Origin: Bacteroidia bacterium
GTDB taxonomy: Bacteria; Bacteroidota; Bacteroidia; NS11-12g; UBA9320
Direction: 5' to 3'
Assembly: GCA_018402155.1 (NCBI GenBank)
Contig: JAGYJG010000001.1
Span: forward strand, 818,198-882,197
DNA: 64,000 nt
Shown here: one piece after another, positions 8,237 through 18,423 of the stretch
Layout of the letters: the number at the start of each line of letters is the position of its first letter
How positions within the stretch are numbered: position 1 is the stretch's first letter
Translations under genes and position numbers: made by a program
The notes under the pieces: generated by a model
What the model was told of the DNA's origin: nothing
The model's input: only the letters and a program-made list of their open reading frames with translations
The model's database searches: none

Positions 8237-9577
8237 ATGAAGATATTAATTGCTGGTGCAGGTGAAGTTGGTTATCACCTAGCAAGATTACTCACCAAAG
8301 AATCTCACTCTATAGTGCTCATAGATACGCGAGCAAAAATATTGAGCAGGGCAGACAATGAGATGGATTTACTAACTATACAAGGCAATGCGTATTCGCT
8401 TAGTGTGCTAGATAAAGCAGGAATAGCAGAAGCAGATTTATTAATTGCAGTTACCTCTTCCGAAACAACTAATCTCACTATTGCTACTTTAGGTAAGCAA
8501 CTCGGAGCTAAAAAAACTATTGCTCGAGTAAATAATTCTGAGTTTTTAAAACTAAAAGATAGACTTGATCTCAAAAGTTTAGGAATAGACGTGATTATAA
8601 GCCCTGAAGAATTAGCATCAAAAGAAATAGTAAGATTGTTGCGCCGATCATCTTTCACCAATGCCTTTGATTTCGAATTTGGTAAACTAACACTTTTGGG
8701 AGTTTATCTCAAGAAAGGTAGCAAACTAATAGATAAAACCGTGAGTGCTTGCAAGGCATACAATACAGGAAGGTGCTACAAAACAATAGCCATAGAACGC
8801 AATAGTGAGCCGATAATACCTGATGATAATTTCGAATACAAAGAAAATGACCATGTATTTTTTTTGTGCCTGCCAGAGGGAGTAGACCAAATACGAGAAG
8901 TGGCTGGTAAAACCAAGCATGAGGTGAAAAACGTCATGATAATGGGAGGGGGTAACGTCGGTTTTAATACGGCTAAAAAACTAAGTAGACGAAAAAACGT
9001 AAAACTCATAGAATCTGATACGGAGCGCTGTCACGAACTAGCAGATGAGTTGCCCGAAACACTTATTATAAACGATGATGGACACGATGTGCATCTTCTC
9101 GAAGATGAAAACATTGAAGAAATGGATGCATTTATTGCAGTGACAGGAAACTCTGAAACTAATATTATGAGCTGCCTTGTAGCCAAAAATCACGGAGTAA
9201 AAAAAACAATAGCCATGGTAGAAAACATGGATTATATTAATCTCTCACAAAATATAGGCATAGATACGCTTATCAATAAGAAACTAATTGCAGCCAATAA
9301 TATTTTTAGGTATGTGCGTCATGCTGATATTATAAATATTGCAGGAATACACGGATTGGATGCTGAAGTGATAGAAATACATGTAAGCGAAAACTCTAAA
9401 GCTACAAAAGTTAAAATAGGTGATATTAACCTTCCTAAGGACGCAACTGTAGGGGGTATAATTCGTAATAATGTGGGCTGGATAGCCGAACCAGATTTTC
9501 AAATATTGGCCAATGATAAGGTAGTCGTTTTTGCCCTACCAAATAGTATAGAAAAAACACTGAATCAGTTTACCTAA
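8237..9577 (+). CDS. trkA: Trk system potassium transporter regulatory subunit TrkA
   Basis: Peripheral NAD-binding subunit that gates the TrkH channel. It has two RCK modules: the first opens with MKILIAGAGEVG (GxGxxG at 7-12) and the second with VMIMGGGNVGFNTAKKL (about 234-250); each is followed by an RCK-C domain. An upstream in-frame TTG at 8225 would add only MRFF, so I choose the ATG at 8237, which starts exactly at the first beta strand. trkH begins 6 bases downstream. Confidence 0.95.
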   Translation: MKILIAGAGEVGYHLARLLTKESHSIVLIDTRAKILSRADNEMDLLTIQGNAYSLSVLDKAGIAEADLLIAVTSSETTNLTIATLGKQLGAKKTIARVNNSEFLKLKDRLDLKSLGIDVIISPEELASKEIVRLLRRSSFTNAFDFEFGKLTLLGVYLKKGSKLIDKTVSACKAYNTGRCYKTIAIERNSEPIIPDDNFEYKENDHVFFLCLPEGVDQIREVAGKTKHEVKNVMIMGGGNVGFNTAKKLSRRKNVKLIESDTERCHELADELPETLIINDDGHDVHLLEDENIEEMDAFIAVTGNSETNIMSCLVAKNHGVKKTIAMVENMDYINLSQNIGIDTLINKKLIAANNIFRYVRHADIINIAGIHGLDAEVIEIHVSENSKATKVKIGDINLPKDATVGGIIRNNVGWIAEPDFQILANDKVVVFALPNSIEKTLNQFT

Positions 9578-9583
9578 TAAATA

Positions 9584-11035
9584 ATGTTTCACATTCGCGC
9601 CGTGTTCCATATCCTTAGCCTATTAATGATCCTGAATGGATTTTTCATGGCAACGATTTTGCCAGTAAGTTGGGTGCAGGATTCCGGTGATTTCAATGCG
9701 TTGCTTATATCCGCTGCTATTAGTGCTAATTTTGGTGCTATTATTTGGGCCCTCACAAAAAGAAATAGGCGAGAGTTATCAAAACGAGATGGCTATTTAA
9801 TTGTGACTTTTGGTTGGATTATTCTAGGTATTACAGGAGCACTGCCATATTTAATTAGCGGCGCTATCCCTAATGTGTCTTCAGCTATCTTCGAAACATT
9901 TAGTGGATATACAACGACAGGTGCCTCCATATTGAATGATATAGAAGTATTGCCATCCGGTTTGCTTCTTTGGCGAAGTATGACGCAGTGGATAGGAGGA
10001 ATGGGAATTATTGTGCTTACTATAGCACTTTTACCCTTGTTCGGTGCTGGCGGTGTAGAGCTATTTATGGCCGAAGCACCAGGCCCAAGTAGTGGTAAAT
10101 TGCACCCGAAAATAACCGATACAGCAAAACGGCTTTGGATCATTTATGTGTTGCTTACATTCGCAGAAACAATACTATTGAAAATAGCTGGAATGTCTTG
10201 GCTAGATGCTGTAAATCACTCTTTTACAACTATGAGTACCGGCGGTTTTAGCACCAAAAATGCAAGTATTGCTGCGTTTGATTCTAAAGCAATAGAGTAC
10301 ATAATAACCGCATTTATGCTTGTAGGGGGCCTCAACTTTAGTATGATTTATTTCATTTTTAAGGGAGTGTTCCGTAAAGTACTATCCAATGAAGAATTTA
10401 AAACCTACGCAGGTATAGTTGTTGTTTTTACTTTAACTATTTCTGCTACTCTTTATTTTACAAGCGACAATGATTTGGAGAGTAGCTTCAGAAACGCCTT
10501 ATTTCAAGTCGTGACTATAGTAACTACCACAGGTTTTTCAACAGCTAATTATGCCCTGTGGGCACCATTTGCGTATATGTTAATTGTGTTTTTAATGTTT
10601 ACAGGTGGTAGTGCGGGATCTACTTCTGGTGGAGTTAAAATCCTCAGACATCTTATTATTTTTAAAAATGGTTACACTGAGTTTAAACGACTACTTCATC
10701 CTCGTGGTGTTATCCCTGTGCGCATCAATGGTCGTTCCGTAGAACAAAAAACGGTTTATAATGTCCTAGCTTTTTTCTTTATTTACATTTTAGTTTTTAT
10801 CCTAGGTGCACTAGTTATTTCAGCTTTTGGCCACGACATAGTAACCTCGGCTGGTGCCAGTATCGCATGTTTAGGGAATATAGGACCAGGAATTGCAGGA
10901 GTAGACCCCTCGCATAACTTTGCTTTTTTCTCATCCGGTGCGCAGTTATTTCTAAGCTTTCTTATGTTACTAGGACGATTGGAGTTGTTTACCGTTCTCA
11001 TTATCTTAACTCCAGCTTTTTGGAGGAATGTGTAA
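9584..11035 (+). CDS. trkH: Trk potassium uptake transmembrane subunit TrkH
   Basis: A 483-residue inner-membrane protein, the ion-conducting partner of TrkA. It has the four membrane-pore-membrane pattern with selectivity-filter glycines in FSGYTTTGAS, TMSTGGFST, TVTTTGFSTANY-like and ACLGNIGPG contexts. The SAGSTSGGVKILR stretch is typical of TrkH. Only 6 bases separate it from trkA, so the pair is one operon supplying low-affinity potassium uptake. Confidence 0.95.
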   Translation: MFHIRAVFHILSLLMILNGFFMATILPVSWVQDSGDFNALLISAAISANFGAIIWALTKRNRRELSKRDGYLIVTFGWIILGITGALPYLISGAIPNVSSAIFETFSGYTTTGASILNDIEVLPSGLLLWRSMTQWIGGMGIIVLTIALLPLFGAGGVELFMAEAPGPSSGKLHPKITDTAKRLWIIYVLLTFAETILLKIAGMSWLDAVNHSFTTMSTGGFSTKNASIAAFDSKAIEYIITAFMLVGGLNFSMIYFIFKGVFRKVLSNEEFKTYAGIVVVFTLTISATLYFTSDNDLESSFRNALFQVVTIVTTTGFSTANYALWAPFAYMLIVFLMFTGGSAGSTSGGVKILRHLIIFKNGYTEFKRLLHPRGVIPVRINGRSVEQKTVYNVLAFFFIYILVFILGALVISAFGHDIVTSAGASIACLGNIGPGIAGVDPSHNFAFFSSGAQLFLSFLMLLGRLELFTVLIILTPAFWRNV

Positions 11036-11102
11036 TTTTTACGTCATTAAAATATGACAATTCGTATATTTTTTTTTCGCTTTATTTGAAAAAAATAAAT
11101 TT

Positions 11103-14100
11103 ATGATTTCCAATAATTTAGTAAAATCCTCCTTAGTTCGCATCTTTTTATTATTTTTCTGCTTTTGCAGTGCAAGTTTTGCTGTTCTTGGGCAGTCCAA
11201 ATCAAATAAAGGTAAAGAGTTTTGGTTAGGTTTTATGTTTCACTATGAGGGAAGTAGTGCAGGTCATTCGTTGTATATTACTTCAGATTCTAATACAACT
11301 GGAACTGTAAGTGTGCCAGGTGAAAATTGGTCGCAAAATTTTACTGTTACTGCAAATGATCTTACTGTGGTAACTATACCAAGTTCTGTAGCTTACAATG
11401 GATGCTCAGACTGTATTACTACAAAAGGAGTAAAAGTAGTGGCTGATGATAATATAGTAGTATATGCTCATCAATATCTCGGCAATCAATCAGATGCTAC
11501 GCTTGTACTGCCAACGCGTACGCTAGGAAAGGAGTATTTTGCAGCATCTTACTATCAGAGCTCACCCTCTTCTTCACGTGGTAGAAGTACTTTTTTGATA
11601 GTAGCCACAAAAGATAGTACTGTAGTTAGAATAACACCGAAAATTGCCATACAAAAAGGTACGGCCACAGCTAGTACGGGCTCACTGCCTGCCAATGCTG
11701 CTTACCAAGTGACGCTTGATGAAGGAGAAATTTATCAAGGCTATGGATTTGGTGCAAGCTCGTCTGATGATGTTACAGGTACATCCTTTGAAGTTATTGA
11801 TACGGGAGCTACGTCAAATTGCCGCAAGATTGCGGTATTTTCTGGAAGTTCTTATGCTAGTATTGGAAATTGCCCTGGTGGTTGGTTTACAGTTAATTCT
11901 GGTGACAATCTGTACGAGCAGATGTTTCCTATAAATTCTTGGGGTAAGCGCTTTGTACTTGTTCCTGCTTTGGGAAGATCGGGAGATGCCTTTAGATTTA
12001 TAGCGCAAGAAAATGGAACACAAGTCGTCATTTTTAAGCAAGGTGGTGCACCAGATGTTGTAAATTTAAACAAAGGACAGTTTCATCAAATAGACAATGA
12101 ATCAGCTATAAGAAGCTGCCAAAGCAATAAACCAATAATGGTTGCACAATATCAAAGGACAGCTCGTTGCGATGGAGGTAATAATAGGATAGGGGATCCG
12201 TCTATGACCATCCTCAACCCATTGGAACAAACACTGACAGATATAACGGTGTATAGTAGTCGGTTTTATGATATAGATAATCACTATATCAACGTGGTAA
12301 TGCCTAGCTATGCTACCAACACTTTTCGTCTAGACGGCGTAGCAAGAACTTTTACAGCGGTGCCTAACAATACCTTTTACAGCTATGCTAGAATACCCGT
12401 TTCTAGTGGAAACCATCGTCTTACTGCAAGCGCCGGATTCATAGCAACAGCCTATGGTGAGGGACAATACGAAAGTTACGGATACGCCGCTGGAGCCAAT
12501 GTACTAGACCTTACTGCTGTGGCTTCGGTATCCAATAGCACTCAAACTAATACTGTGGCTAGCTGCATTGGTAGACCCACAAATTTTAGTGGATCTGCTG
12601 AGTATGCTGTAGTAAGGTGGGAGTGGGATTTCGGCGATGGAAGTACAGATACAGTGCAAAATCCTACGCACGTTTATGCAGACACGGGTACGTACCAAGC
12701 CAAATTATACACTTATAAACCCGCATTTGATGGGTGCTCCAACTATGATTCAGCTTTTGTAGAAGTAGCTATATACCCAAATCCTGAAGCACGTATTTCT
12801 AAATCGAATCTTTGCGATAGTTTGACTGCATTTTTTTCAGACCAAAGCTCTATCCCTAGTTCAGAAACCAAGCTCATCTCTATTTGGAACATACAAGGAG
12901 CCTCTGGACTGAAATACGGAAATAATGTTTCACACTTGTTTGATACCATAGGTAAGTTTGAAGTAAGAATGGAGGTGATTACAACTAACCAATGTAGAGA
13001 TACGTTTATTGACTCCTTGGTTGTAAATCCCATTCCCGTGGCAAGTTTCACAGTAGATGATGTATGTTATTTTGATACTGCACTTTTTCAAAATAACTCT
13101 ATCATAAGCTTTGGTGCTATTGACCAATATGATTGGATTTTTTCTAATGACTCTATATCCACCAAGGAAAATCCATCTATATTCTATGGCGACTCTGGTC
13201 AGCACTTCGGTTTTTTAAAAGTAACATCTGATAGCGGTTGTGTAGATAGTTTTCAATCCTCCTTTTATAAATATCCTCGTTTCGAGGTTGATTTCACATT
13301 CAATGACACATGTCTTGGGTTTGGTACTACTTTTTTGAATACCACAGTATTGGAAGGAGGTTCTTTTACTGATACCTTTTGGTACACAAGTGACGCTAAT
13401 CGTTTTGCTAACACTTTTAATTATTCCGATACATTCACCAACGCTACTTTCTACGACGTGTCATTGGTAATGGAACAAGATAGTTTTTGTAGAGATACAT
13501 TAACTCAACGAATAAATATACATCCTTTGGCAGTTCCAGATTTCTCGTTTTTCAATACTTGCTTGGGTGATAGTACATCTTTCGTAAACTCTTCGGATGT
13601 TGCTGCAGGTAATACTGCATTCTCATCTGTTTGGGATTTCGCTGTAGGTCAAACTTCTATGGAGACTAATCCTAAGCATCCTTTTGCTAGTGGTGGAGTG
13701 AAAAACGTGCGACTTTCTATCACAACAGAAGATGGTTGTACTACTGATACTACCAAATCAGTTTTGATTACATTCCCAGAAATAACAGCATTGAACGTGG
13801 CAAATATTTGCGCTGGAGATAGTCTGATACTAACTGCTGATACCATACGAGGTTTAGATAGTTTTTCTAACTACACGTGGAACTATGGAGTGAATAGTGT
13901 AAACACTCCAGAATTAAGAGTAAAATATGGTACGCTTGGTACTACAAAAGTAAGCTTGAACGTAATCACTAAAAATGGATGCTCCATTTCGAAGAATGAT
14001 AGTTTCTTAACATTGGCAAAACCGAAACCAAATTTTTTGGTGACGGGCGTTTGCGAAGGCTTACTCATACAGCCAGTCGAAAATTCCGTGATAACACCCC

Positions 14101-15305
14101 CAGCTTTGATCATTTCTCGCCAGTGGTATAGTGATGATGTGCTGCAATCCACTGACCTTAATCCTAGTTTTGCCAGTGGCGCATCAGGAAATAGAACTAT
14201 TAAACTCATTGCAGTAGCTAATAATGGCTGCACCGACAGCATACAAAAACTAGCTGTAGTTCATCCGTTACCAGTAAGTAGTTACGATGCTACCTCAATG
14301 TGCCTTGGAAAGGTGAATACCCTTTCAAGTACAGCGTCTGTATCTTCCGGCATAGTAGATAATGTCTTTTGGACAGTAAATGGAGCAGCGTATACTTCTT
14401 CTATCATTACCCCAAATTTTGATACTGATGGTAGCTTTGATGTACAATTAATAGCAGAATCTAACAGGGGCTGTCGTGATACATTAAACAATAAAGTGGA
14501 TGTGCATCCATTGCCGGTTTTATCTTTTGAACTTTCTGATACTAGCGGCTGCGCACCTTGGCAAATAGATGTAGAAAGCAATTCATCCATCAACAAAGGA
14601 CGCATAACAAACTATACGTATACATGGGGAGATGGGACAGGAAGCTCAGCTAATTCATCTCATACATATACAACTAAAGGTACTTATGCTATAAAAATAG
14701 TAGCAGAAAGTGACCAGGGCTGTAAAGATAGTTTGAACCTAGAATCTCAAGTTAATATATATACTAATCCAAAAGCAGATTTTGCCTTTTCACCAACCAA
14801 ACCAAGCACTTTGACAGAATTTGTAATACTCAAAGATAGCTCCACTGGTGAGGTAGTAGAATGGGATTGGGAAATAAGTGATGGCGGTATATATACGGAT
14901 TCTATAGCCTATCATACTTTTGGTGATACTGGAAGCTTTGCTATTACACTGTATATCACCGATAAAAATGGCTGTAGGCACGATACCACTAAATTTATAT
15001 ACGTGAATGCCGATCTTTTTGTGCATATACCAAATGCTTTCACTCCCAACGGTGACGGATTGAATGATTATTTTGGCTTGGCAGGAGTAGTAGCTGGGGT
15101 TAGTAAAATGGAAATGCAGATTTATAATCGTTGGGGTGAAAAAATATTCCAAAGTTTTGATGTGAATAATAAGTGGGACGGCACATACAATGGTGAACCT
15201 GCGCAGCAAGGGGTATATGTCTATAAAGTTAAATTTACCAACCCAAAACAAACACAATGGTTTTTCTTGGACGGTGAAATTCATTTAATTAGAGGTAGTA
15301 AATAA
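11103..15305 (+). CDS. large secreted PKD-repeat protein with IgGFc-binding-like N-terminus and T9SS type B sorting domain
   Basis: A 1400-residue cell-surface or secreted protein. A signal peptide (hydrophobic stretch about 12-28, ending near VLGQS) is followed by a domain beginning KGKEFWLGFMFHYE (about 37-50) that resembles the IgGFc-binding N-terminal fold found in many Bacteroidetes surface proteins. From about residue 495 run at least eight PKD-like repeats (for example WEWDFGDGSTDTVQNPTHVY). The C-terminus from about 1305 (NAFTPNGDG at 1311-1319, YNRWGEKIF, NKWDGTYNG, GVYVYKVKF) is the gliding-motility-associated CHU_C domain, a type IX secretion signal. Probably an adhesin or matrix protein; the ligand is unknown. 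It has its own terminator at 15325. Confidence 0.85.
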   Translation: MISNNLVKSSLVRIFLLFFCFCSASFAVLGQSKSNKGKEFWLGFMFHYEGSSAGHSLYITSDSNTTGTVSVPGENWSQNFTVTANDLTVVTIPSSVAYNGCSDCITTKGVKVVADDNIVVYAHQYLGNQSDATLVLPTRTLGKEYFAASYYQSSPSSSRGRSTFLIVATKDSTVVRITPKIAIQKGTATASTGSLPANAAYQVTLDEGEIYQGYGFGASSSDDVTGTSFEVIDTGATSNCRKIAVFSGSSYASIGNCPGGWFTVNSGDNLYEQMFPINSWGKRFVLVPALGRSGDAFRFIAQENGTQVVIFKQGGAPDVVNLNKGQFHQIDNESAIRSCQSNKPIMVAQYQRTARCDGGNNRIGDPSMTILNPLEQTLTDITVYSSRFYDIDNHYINVVMPSYATNTFRLDGVARTFTAVPNNTFYSYARIPVSSGNHRLTASAGFIATAYGEGQYESYGYAAGANVLDLTAVASVSNSTQTNTVASCIGRPTNFSGSAEYAVVRWEWDFGDGSTDTVQNPTHVYADTGTYQAKLYTYKPAFDGCSNYDSAFVEVAIYPNPEARISKSNLCDSLTAFFSDQSSIPSSETKLISIWNIQGASGLKYGNNVSHLFDTIGKFEVRMEVITTNQCRDTFIDSLVVNPIPVASFTVDDVCYFDTALFQNNSIISFGAIDQYDWIFSNDSISTKENPSIFYGDSGQHFGFLKVTSDSGCVDSFQSSFYKYPRFEVDFTFNDTCLGFGTTFLNTTVLEGGSFTDTFWYTSDANRFANTFNYSDTFTNATFYDVSLVMEQDSFCRDTLTQRINIHPLAVPDFSFFNTCLGDSTSFVNSSDVAAGNTAFSSVWDFAVGQTSMETNPKHPFASGGVKNVRLSITTEDGCTTDTTKSVLITFPEITALNVANICAGDSLILTADTIRGLDSFSNYTWNYGVNSVNTPELRVKYGTLGTTKVSLNVITKNGCSISKNDSFLTLAKPKPNFLVTGVCEGLLIQPVENSVITPPALIISRQWYSDDVLQSTDLNPSFASGASGNRTIKLIAVANNGCTDSIQKLAVVHPLPVSSYDATSMCLGKVNTLSSTASVSSGIVDNVFWTVNGAAYTSSIITPNFDTDGSFDVQLIAESNRGCRDTLNNKVDVHPLPVLSFELSDTSGCAPWQIDVESNSSINKGRITNYTYTWGDGTGSSANSSHTYTTKGTYAIKIVAESDQGCKDSLNLESQVNIYTNPKADFAFSPTKPSTLTEFVILKDSSTGEVVEWDWEISDGGIYTDSIAYHTFGDTGSFAITLYITDKNGCRHDTTKFIYVNADLFVHIPNAFTPNGDGLNDYFGLAGVVAGVSKMEMQIYNRWGEKIFQSFDVNNKWDGTYNGEPAQQGVYVYKVKFTNPKQTQWFFLDGEIHLIRGSK

Positions 15306-15324
15306 CGTATCATAAAATTTTGGG

Positions 15325-15357
15325 GACAAATAAGCAAATTTGTTTGTCGAGTTTTTT
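15325..15357 (+). terminator. intrinsic terminator after the PKD surface protein
   Basis: A 9-bp stem (GACAAATAA with TTGTTTGTC, one G-U pair) closes a 6-base loop and is followed by GAGTTTTTTG. It lies 20 bases after the stop codon of the surface protein gene. Confidence 0.65.
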
Positions 15358-15402
15358 GAATTAGAAAGGTTACCGTAGCTTACCATTGCAATTACTTTAT
15401 AG

Positions 15403-15885
15403 ATGAATAATATATTTATAGTTTTAGCCACTGCTATTTTAATGAGTTGCCAGACAAATAACAGAAAAACAATACCCGACTTCAAATTCACTGCCTTAGA
15501 CGGTGCCGAAATAACCCAAGATTCACTGAAAGGAGATGCTACTGTACTCTGTGTATGGGCTACTTGGTGCGGAGATTGTATACGAGAAATACCAGAACTT
15601 AATGAGTTGGCTTCTAAATATACTGGAAACGAAAGAGTTAATTTTATAGCATTAAGTGACGAAGACGAGTTAACCGTTAAAAAATCACTACAGCAGTTTC
15701 CTTTTAATTTTACTCAAGTAGTAAATGCTAAAAAGTACAGCGATCAATTAAAAACAGGATTAACCAAGCATTTTCCGCAAGTACTAGTAGTAGACGGAAA
15801 TCTTCAAGTGATTTACGACGTCACAGAAAACAAAGAGAAGATCTTTGATGTTTTAGATGGGCACATTCAAAACATTTTAAATTAA
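15403..15885 (+). CDS. TlpA-like thioredoxin-fold lipoprotein
   Basis: A 160-residue periplasm-facing lipoprotein. The signal ends at a lipobox with C16 (ILMSC). The thioredoxin fold has active site W55-C56-G-D-C59 and a later cis-proline region (FPQVLVV). The family (TlpA/ResA/AhpC-TSA) performs thiol-disulfide exchange in the periplasm, for example in cytochrome c maturation or oxidative defence; the partner here is unknown. The next gene starts 7 bases after the stop, suggesting co-transcription. Confidence 0.88.
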   Translation: MNNIFIVLATAILMSCQTNNRKTIPDFKFTALDGAEITQDSLKGDATVLCVWATWCGDCIREIPELNELASKYTGNERVNFIALSDEDELTVKKSLQQFPFNFTQVVNAKKYSDQLKTGLTKHFPQVLVVDGNLQVIYDVTENKEKIFDVLDGHIQNILN

Positions 15886-15892
15886 ATACTCC

Positions 15893-17095
15893 TTGACAGC
15901 TCTAGAAGAACCTCAAAAAATTTCTATAGATTCAGAAAATACGGTTTTTTGTAACAGCATGAACGATGTAGATGTAGCTTGGGATTCACTGGTCCTGCAT
16001 CGTAATATCTACTTGTCGCGAAACTATTTATTGGCACTCGAACAGAAACTAGGGCAAAATGAGTTTAGATATATCCAATTTTATTCAAGTACCAATGAGT
16101 TGGTAGGGGTAGGTTATTGCCAAATTATACCAATCACGCCTAAAGAAATAAATACAGACGCGCTAGCTGAAAGAATGGGAGGTATGCTTCCAAAAACCAT
16201 AATCGGCAGTATAGATATTAAAATACTTATCTGTGGTAATGCCTATGCTACAGGCGAAAATGGGTTTTATTTCTTTTCAGAAATAGACGAAAATGAAGCA
16301 TTCCATAGCCTACAAAATGCAATAGATGAAGTACATTTGCGTGAAAAAAAAGTAGGTAATAAAATTGTAGCTACTCTCATTAAAGAGTTTTGGCCTGAAG
16401 CACAGCCAAAGCACCAATTTTTCAGTGAAAATGGTTGTTGTGAAGTAAATATAGATGTTAATATGGTCTTATCACTGGATACTAGTTGGAACAGTTTTGA
16501 TGATTATATAAATGCTATGAACTCAAAATTTAGGACAAAAGCGAAACAAGTGTTGCGCAAATCTAGCGCACTAGAACTAGTTGATTTTGATGATAATCCA
16601 ACAGATGAACTTGTAGAGCAAATTAATATCCTTTACCAAACTATAGTAGACCGTGCTAATTTTAGCTTTGGTCGGCTCAATGCATCTGCACTTTTTGCGA
16701 TAAAAAAGGCACTACAGGACGATTTTTTCTTCAGAGGTTATTACTTGAATAAAACTCTGATAGGTTTTAGTACCGCTACTATTTTTGATGATGTATTTGA
16801 TGGTAATTTTATAGGTTTAGACTATGACTATAACCAAACATATGCTGTGTATCAAAGAATACTTTATGATTTTGTTGAACGAGCTATAGAGTTAGATCTA
16901 AAAACAGTAAGGGTAGGGAGAACTGCTGAGGAAATAAAGAGCGGGATAGGGGCAGAACCCGTAGAAATGAAGTTTTATGCCAAACATCGCAACAAAGTCA
17001 CTAACGCAATTATGAGACCGTTTATCCAAAAATTACGTCCCAATGAATTTAGCCTTCGGCGTCCGTTTCATAATAGTTATTATGAGGATAGGTAA
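15893..17095 (+). CDS. GNAT/FemAB-like acyltransferase family protein
   Basis: A 400-residue cytoplasmic protein. The C-terminal half (about 190-390) has the look of a GNAT or FemAB/peptidogalycan-type acyltransferase: a basic KFRTKAKQVLRK helix, then LIGFSTATIFDDVFDGNFIGLDYDYNQTYAVYQRILYDF-type strands and helix, and a final RVGRTAEEIKSGIG segment. The substrate is unknown. The start is a TTG 7 bases after the thioredoxin gene; an ATG at 15959 is the alternative and would drop 22 weakly informative residues. It is followed by a membrane hydrolase after 10 bases. Confidence 0.6.
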   Translation: MTALEEPQKISIDSENTVFCNSMNDVDVAWDSLVLHRNIYLSRNYLLALEQKLGQNEFRYIQFYSSTNELVGVGYCQIIPITPKEINTDALAERMGGMLPKTIIGSIDIKILICGNAYATGENGFYFFSEIDENEAFHSLQNAIDEVHLREKKVGNKIVATLIKEFWPEAQPKHQFFSENGCCEVNIDVNMVLSLDTSWNSFDDYINAMNSKFRTKAKQVLRKSSALELVDFDDNPTDELVEQINILYQTIVDRANFSFGRLNASALFAIKKALQDDFFFRGYYLNKTLIGFSTATIFDDVFDGNFIGLDYDYNQTYAVYQRILYDFVERAIELDLKTVRVGRTAEEIKSGIGAEPVEMKFYAKHRNKVTNAIMRPFIQKLRPNEFSLRRPFHNSYYEDR

Positions 17096-17105
17096 TAAAT
17101 AAATT

Positions 17106-18248
17106 ATGGACTCTGTCACGCAAATAGTGCTTGGAGCTGCTGTAGGAGAGGCGATACTCGGAAAAAAAATAGGCAATAAAGCAGTGCTTTGGGGAGCCCT
17201 GGCCGGCACTATACCCGATCTAGATGTCTATCAATCAATTTTTTACGATTCACTGACAGCAAACGAGCTACATCGTGGCTTTTCGCACTCTATTTTGTTT
17301 AGTGTCATTTTTGCACCGATACTTGCCTTGCTCGCTCGTACAAAAGAAAAATGGTCGCTCATAGGTCTAGTTACGCTCATTTTGGGTTATCCGTTTATTA
17401 CGTTAGAAAATACAGCAGCACGAATGGTAGTTTTTATTTTGTGGGCTATTGCTTTGTTTTCTTTACAAAAAAATACCTTCGGAGTATCGTTAGCATCTCA
17501 ACGAGATTGGACTAAACTAATGTTTGGTAGTCTTATTACCCATCCTTTGCTAGATTGTCATACCACTTGGGGCACGCAGCTGCTTTGGCCTTTACCCTAT
17601 AAGCTCGCATGGAACTCGATTTTTGTAGTAGACCCATTGTATACACTACCATTCTTACTACTACTTTTAATAGCAATGTTTTACAACAGGGCGAGTAAAA
17701 AAAGAGAGATTCTCAACCGCGCAGGAATAGTTATTAGTTCGATATATTTACTTTGGTCACTAGGAGCCAAGTACTATACACAAAATATTTTTCAGGAAAA
17801 CTTGCGAAACCAACAGATTACCTATTCACGATTAACTACCGCACCTACACCTTTCAATACTTTTTTGTGGAGTGCAACCGCTGAAACTGATTCCACATAT
17901 GTTACCGGCTTATATTCAATTTTTGATGCTGAAAAGAAGGTTCAATTTGTGAGCGTGGCGCATCAGCATCATTTGTCTAATCAAATCAAGGATAAAGAAA
18001 TACTGAAAAGGTTGTTGATTTTGTCCAAAGATTGGTATATAATCGACAAAGAAAAAGATACTATTATATATATCGACGCACGTTTTGGACCAATATATAT
18101 AGATAAAACACCAGAGTATACATTTGGTTATAAACTTATAAATAATGATGAAGCCCTAAGTGTAACTAAGCATACACCGCAGCTAAGTGCTACATTAGGA
18201 AAGCGAATGCTAATTGAACTATGGCAGAGAATATGGTCAGTTGAGTAG
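17106..18248 (+). CDS. YdjM/DUF457-type membrane-bound metal-dependent hydrolase
   Basis: A 380-residue protein of the LexA-binding/YdjM (DUF457) metal-dependent hydrolase superfamily. The N-terminal motif has GTIPDLD (D38, D40) and ELHRGFSHS (H56, H61), which form the predicted metal site, and a later HPLLDCHTTWGTQLLWPL segment. About five membrane segments lie in residues 1-220, then a 150-residue soluble C-terminal part rich in T, D and K. The physiological substrate is not established for the family. Confidence 0.8.
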   Translation: MDSVTQIVLGAAVGEAILGKKIGNKAVLWGALAGTIPDLDVYQSIFYDSLTANELHRGFSHSILFSVIFAPILALLARTKEKWSLIGLVTLILGYPFITLENTAARMVVFILWAIALFSLQKNTFGVSLASQRDWTKLMFGSLITHPLLDCHTTWGTQLLWPLPYKLAWNSIFVVDPLYTLPFLLLLLIAMFYNRASKKREILNRAGIVISSIYLLWSLGAKYYTQNIFQENLRNQQITYSRLTTAPTPFNTFLWSATAETDSTYVTGLYSIFDAEKKVQFVSVAHQHHLSNQIKDKEILKRLLILSKDWYIIDKEKDTIIYIDARFGPIYIDKTPEYTFGYKLINNDEALSVTKHTPQLSATLGKRMLIELWQRIWSVE

Positions 18249-18423
18249 TGGTAGAACATGTCTGATCCGTTGCTAAAGTAGGGTTCAACTCACGCAATAT
18301 TTTCAATATATTCTTTAATTAAACTATTTTATCAGGGTTTTCCTGCAAAAAAAAAGGTTCAAAAATTACGGAATGGGGACTTAGGTTGTAGAATTCGGAA
18401 ATAATTTGATCTGTGGTTTGAAA

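Noticed and set aside
14790-15284. A 164-residue minus-strand frame
   Set aside because: Antisense shadow of the CHU_C end of the 1400-residue surface protein, with no recognisable family.
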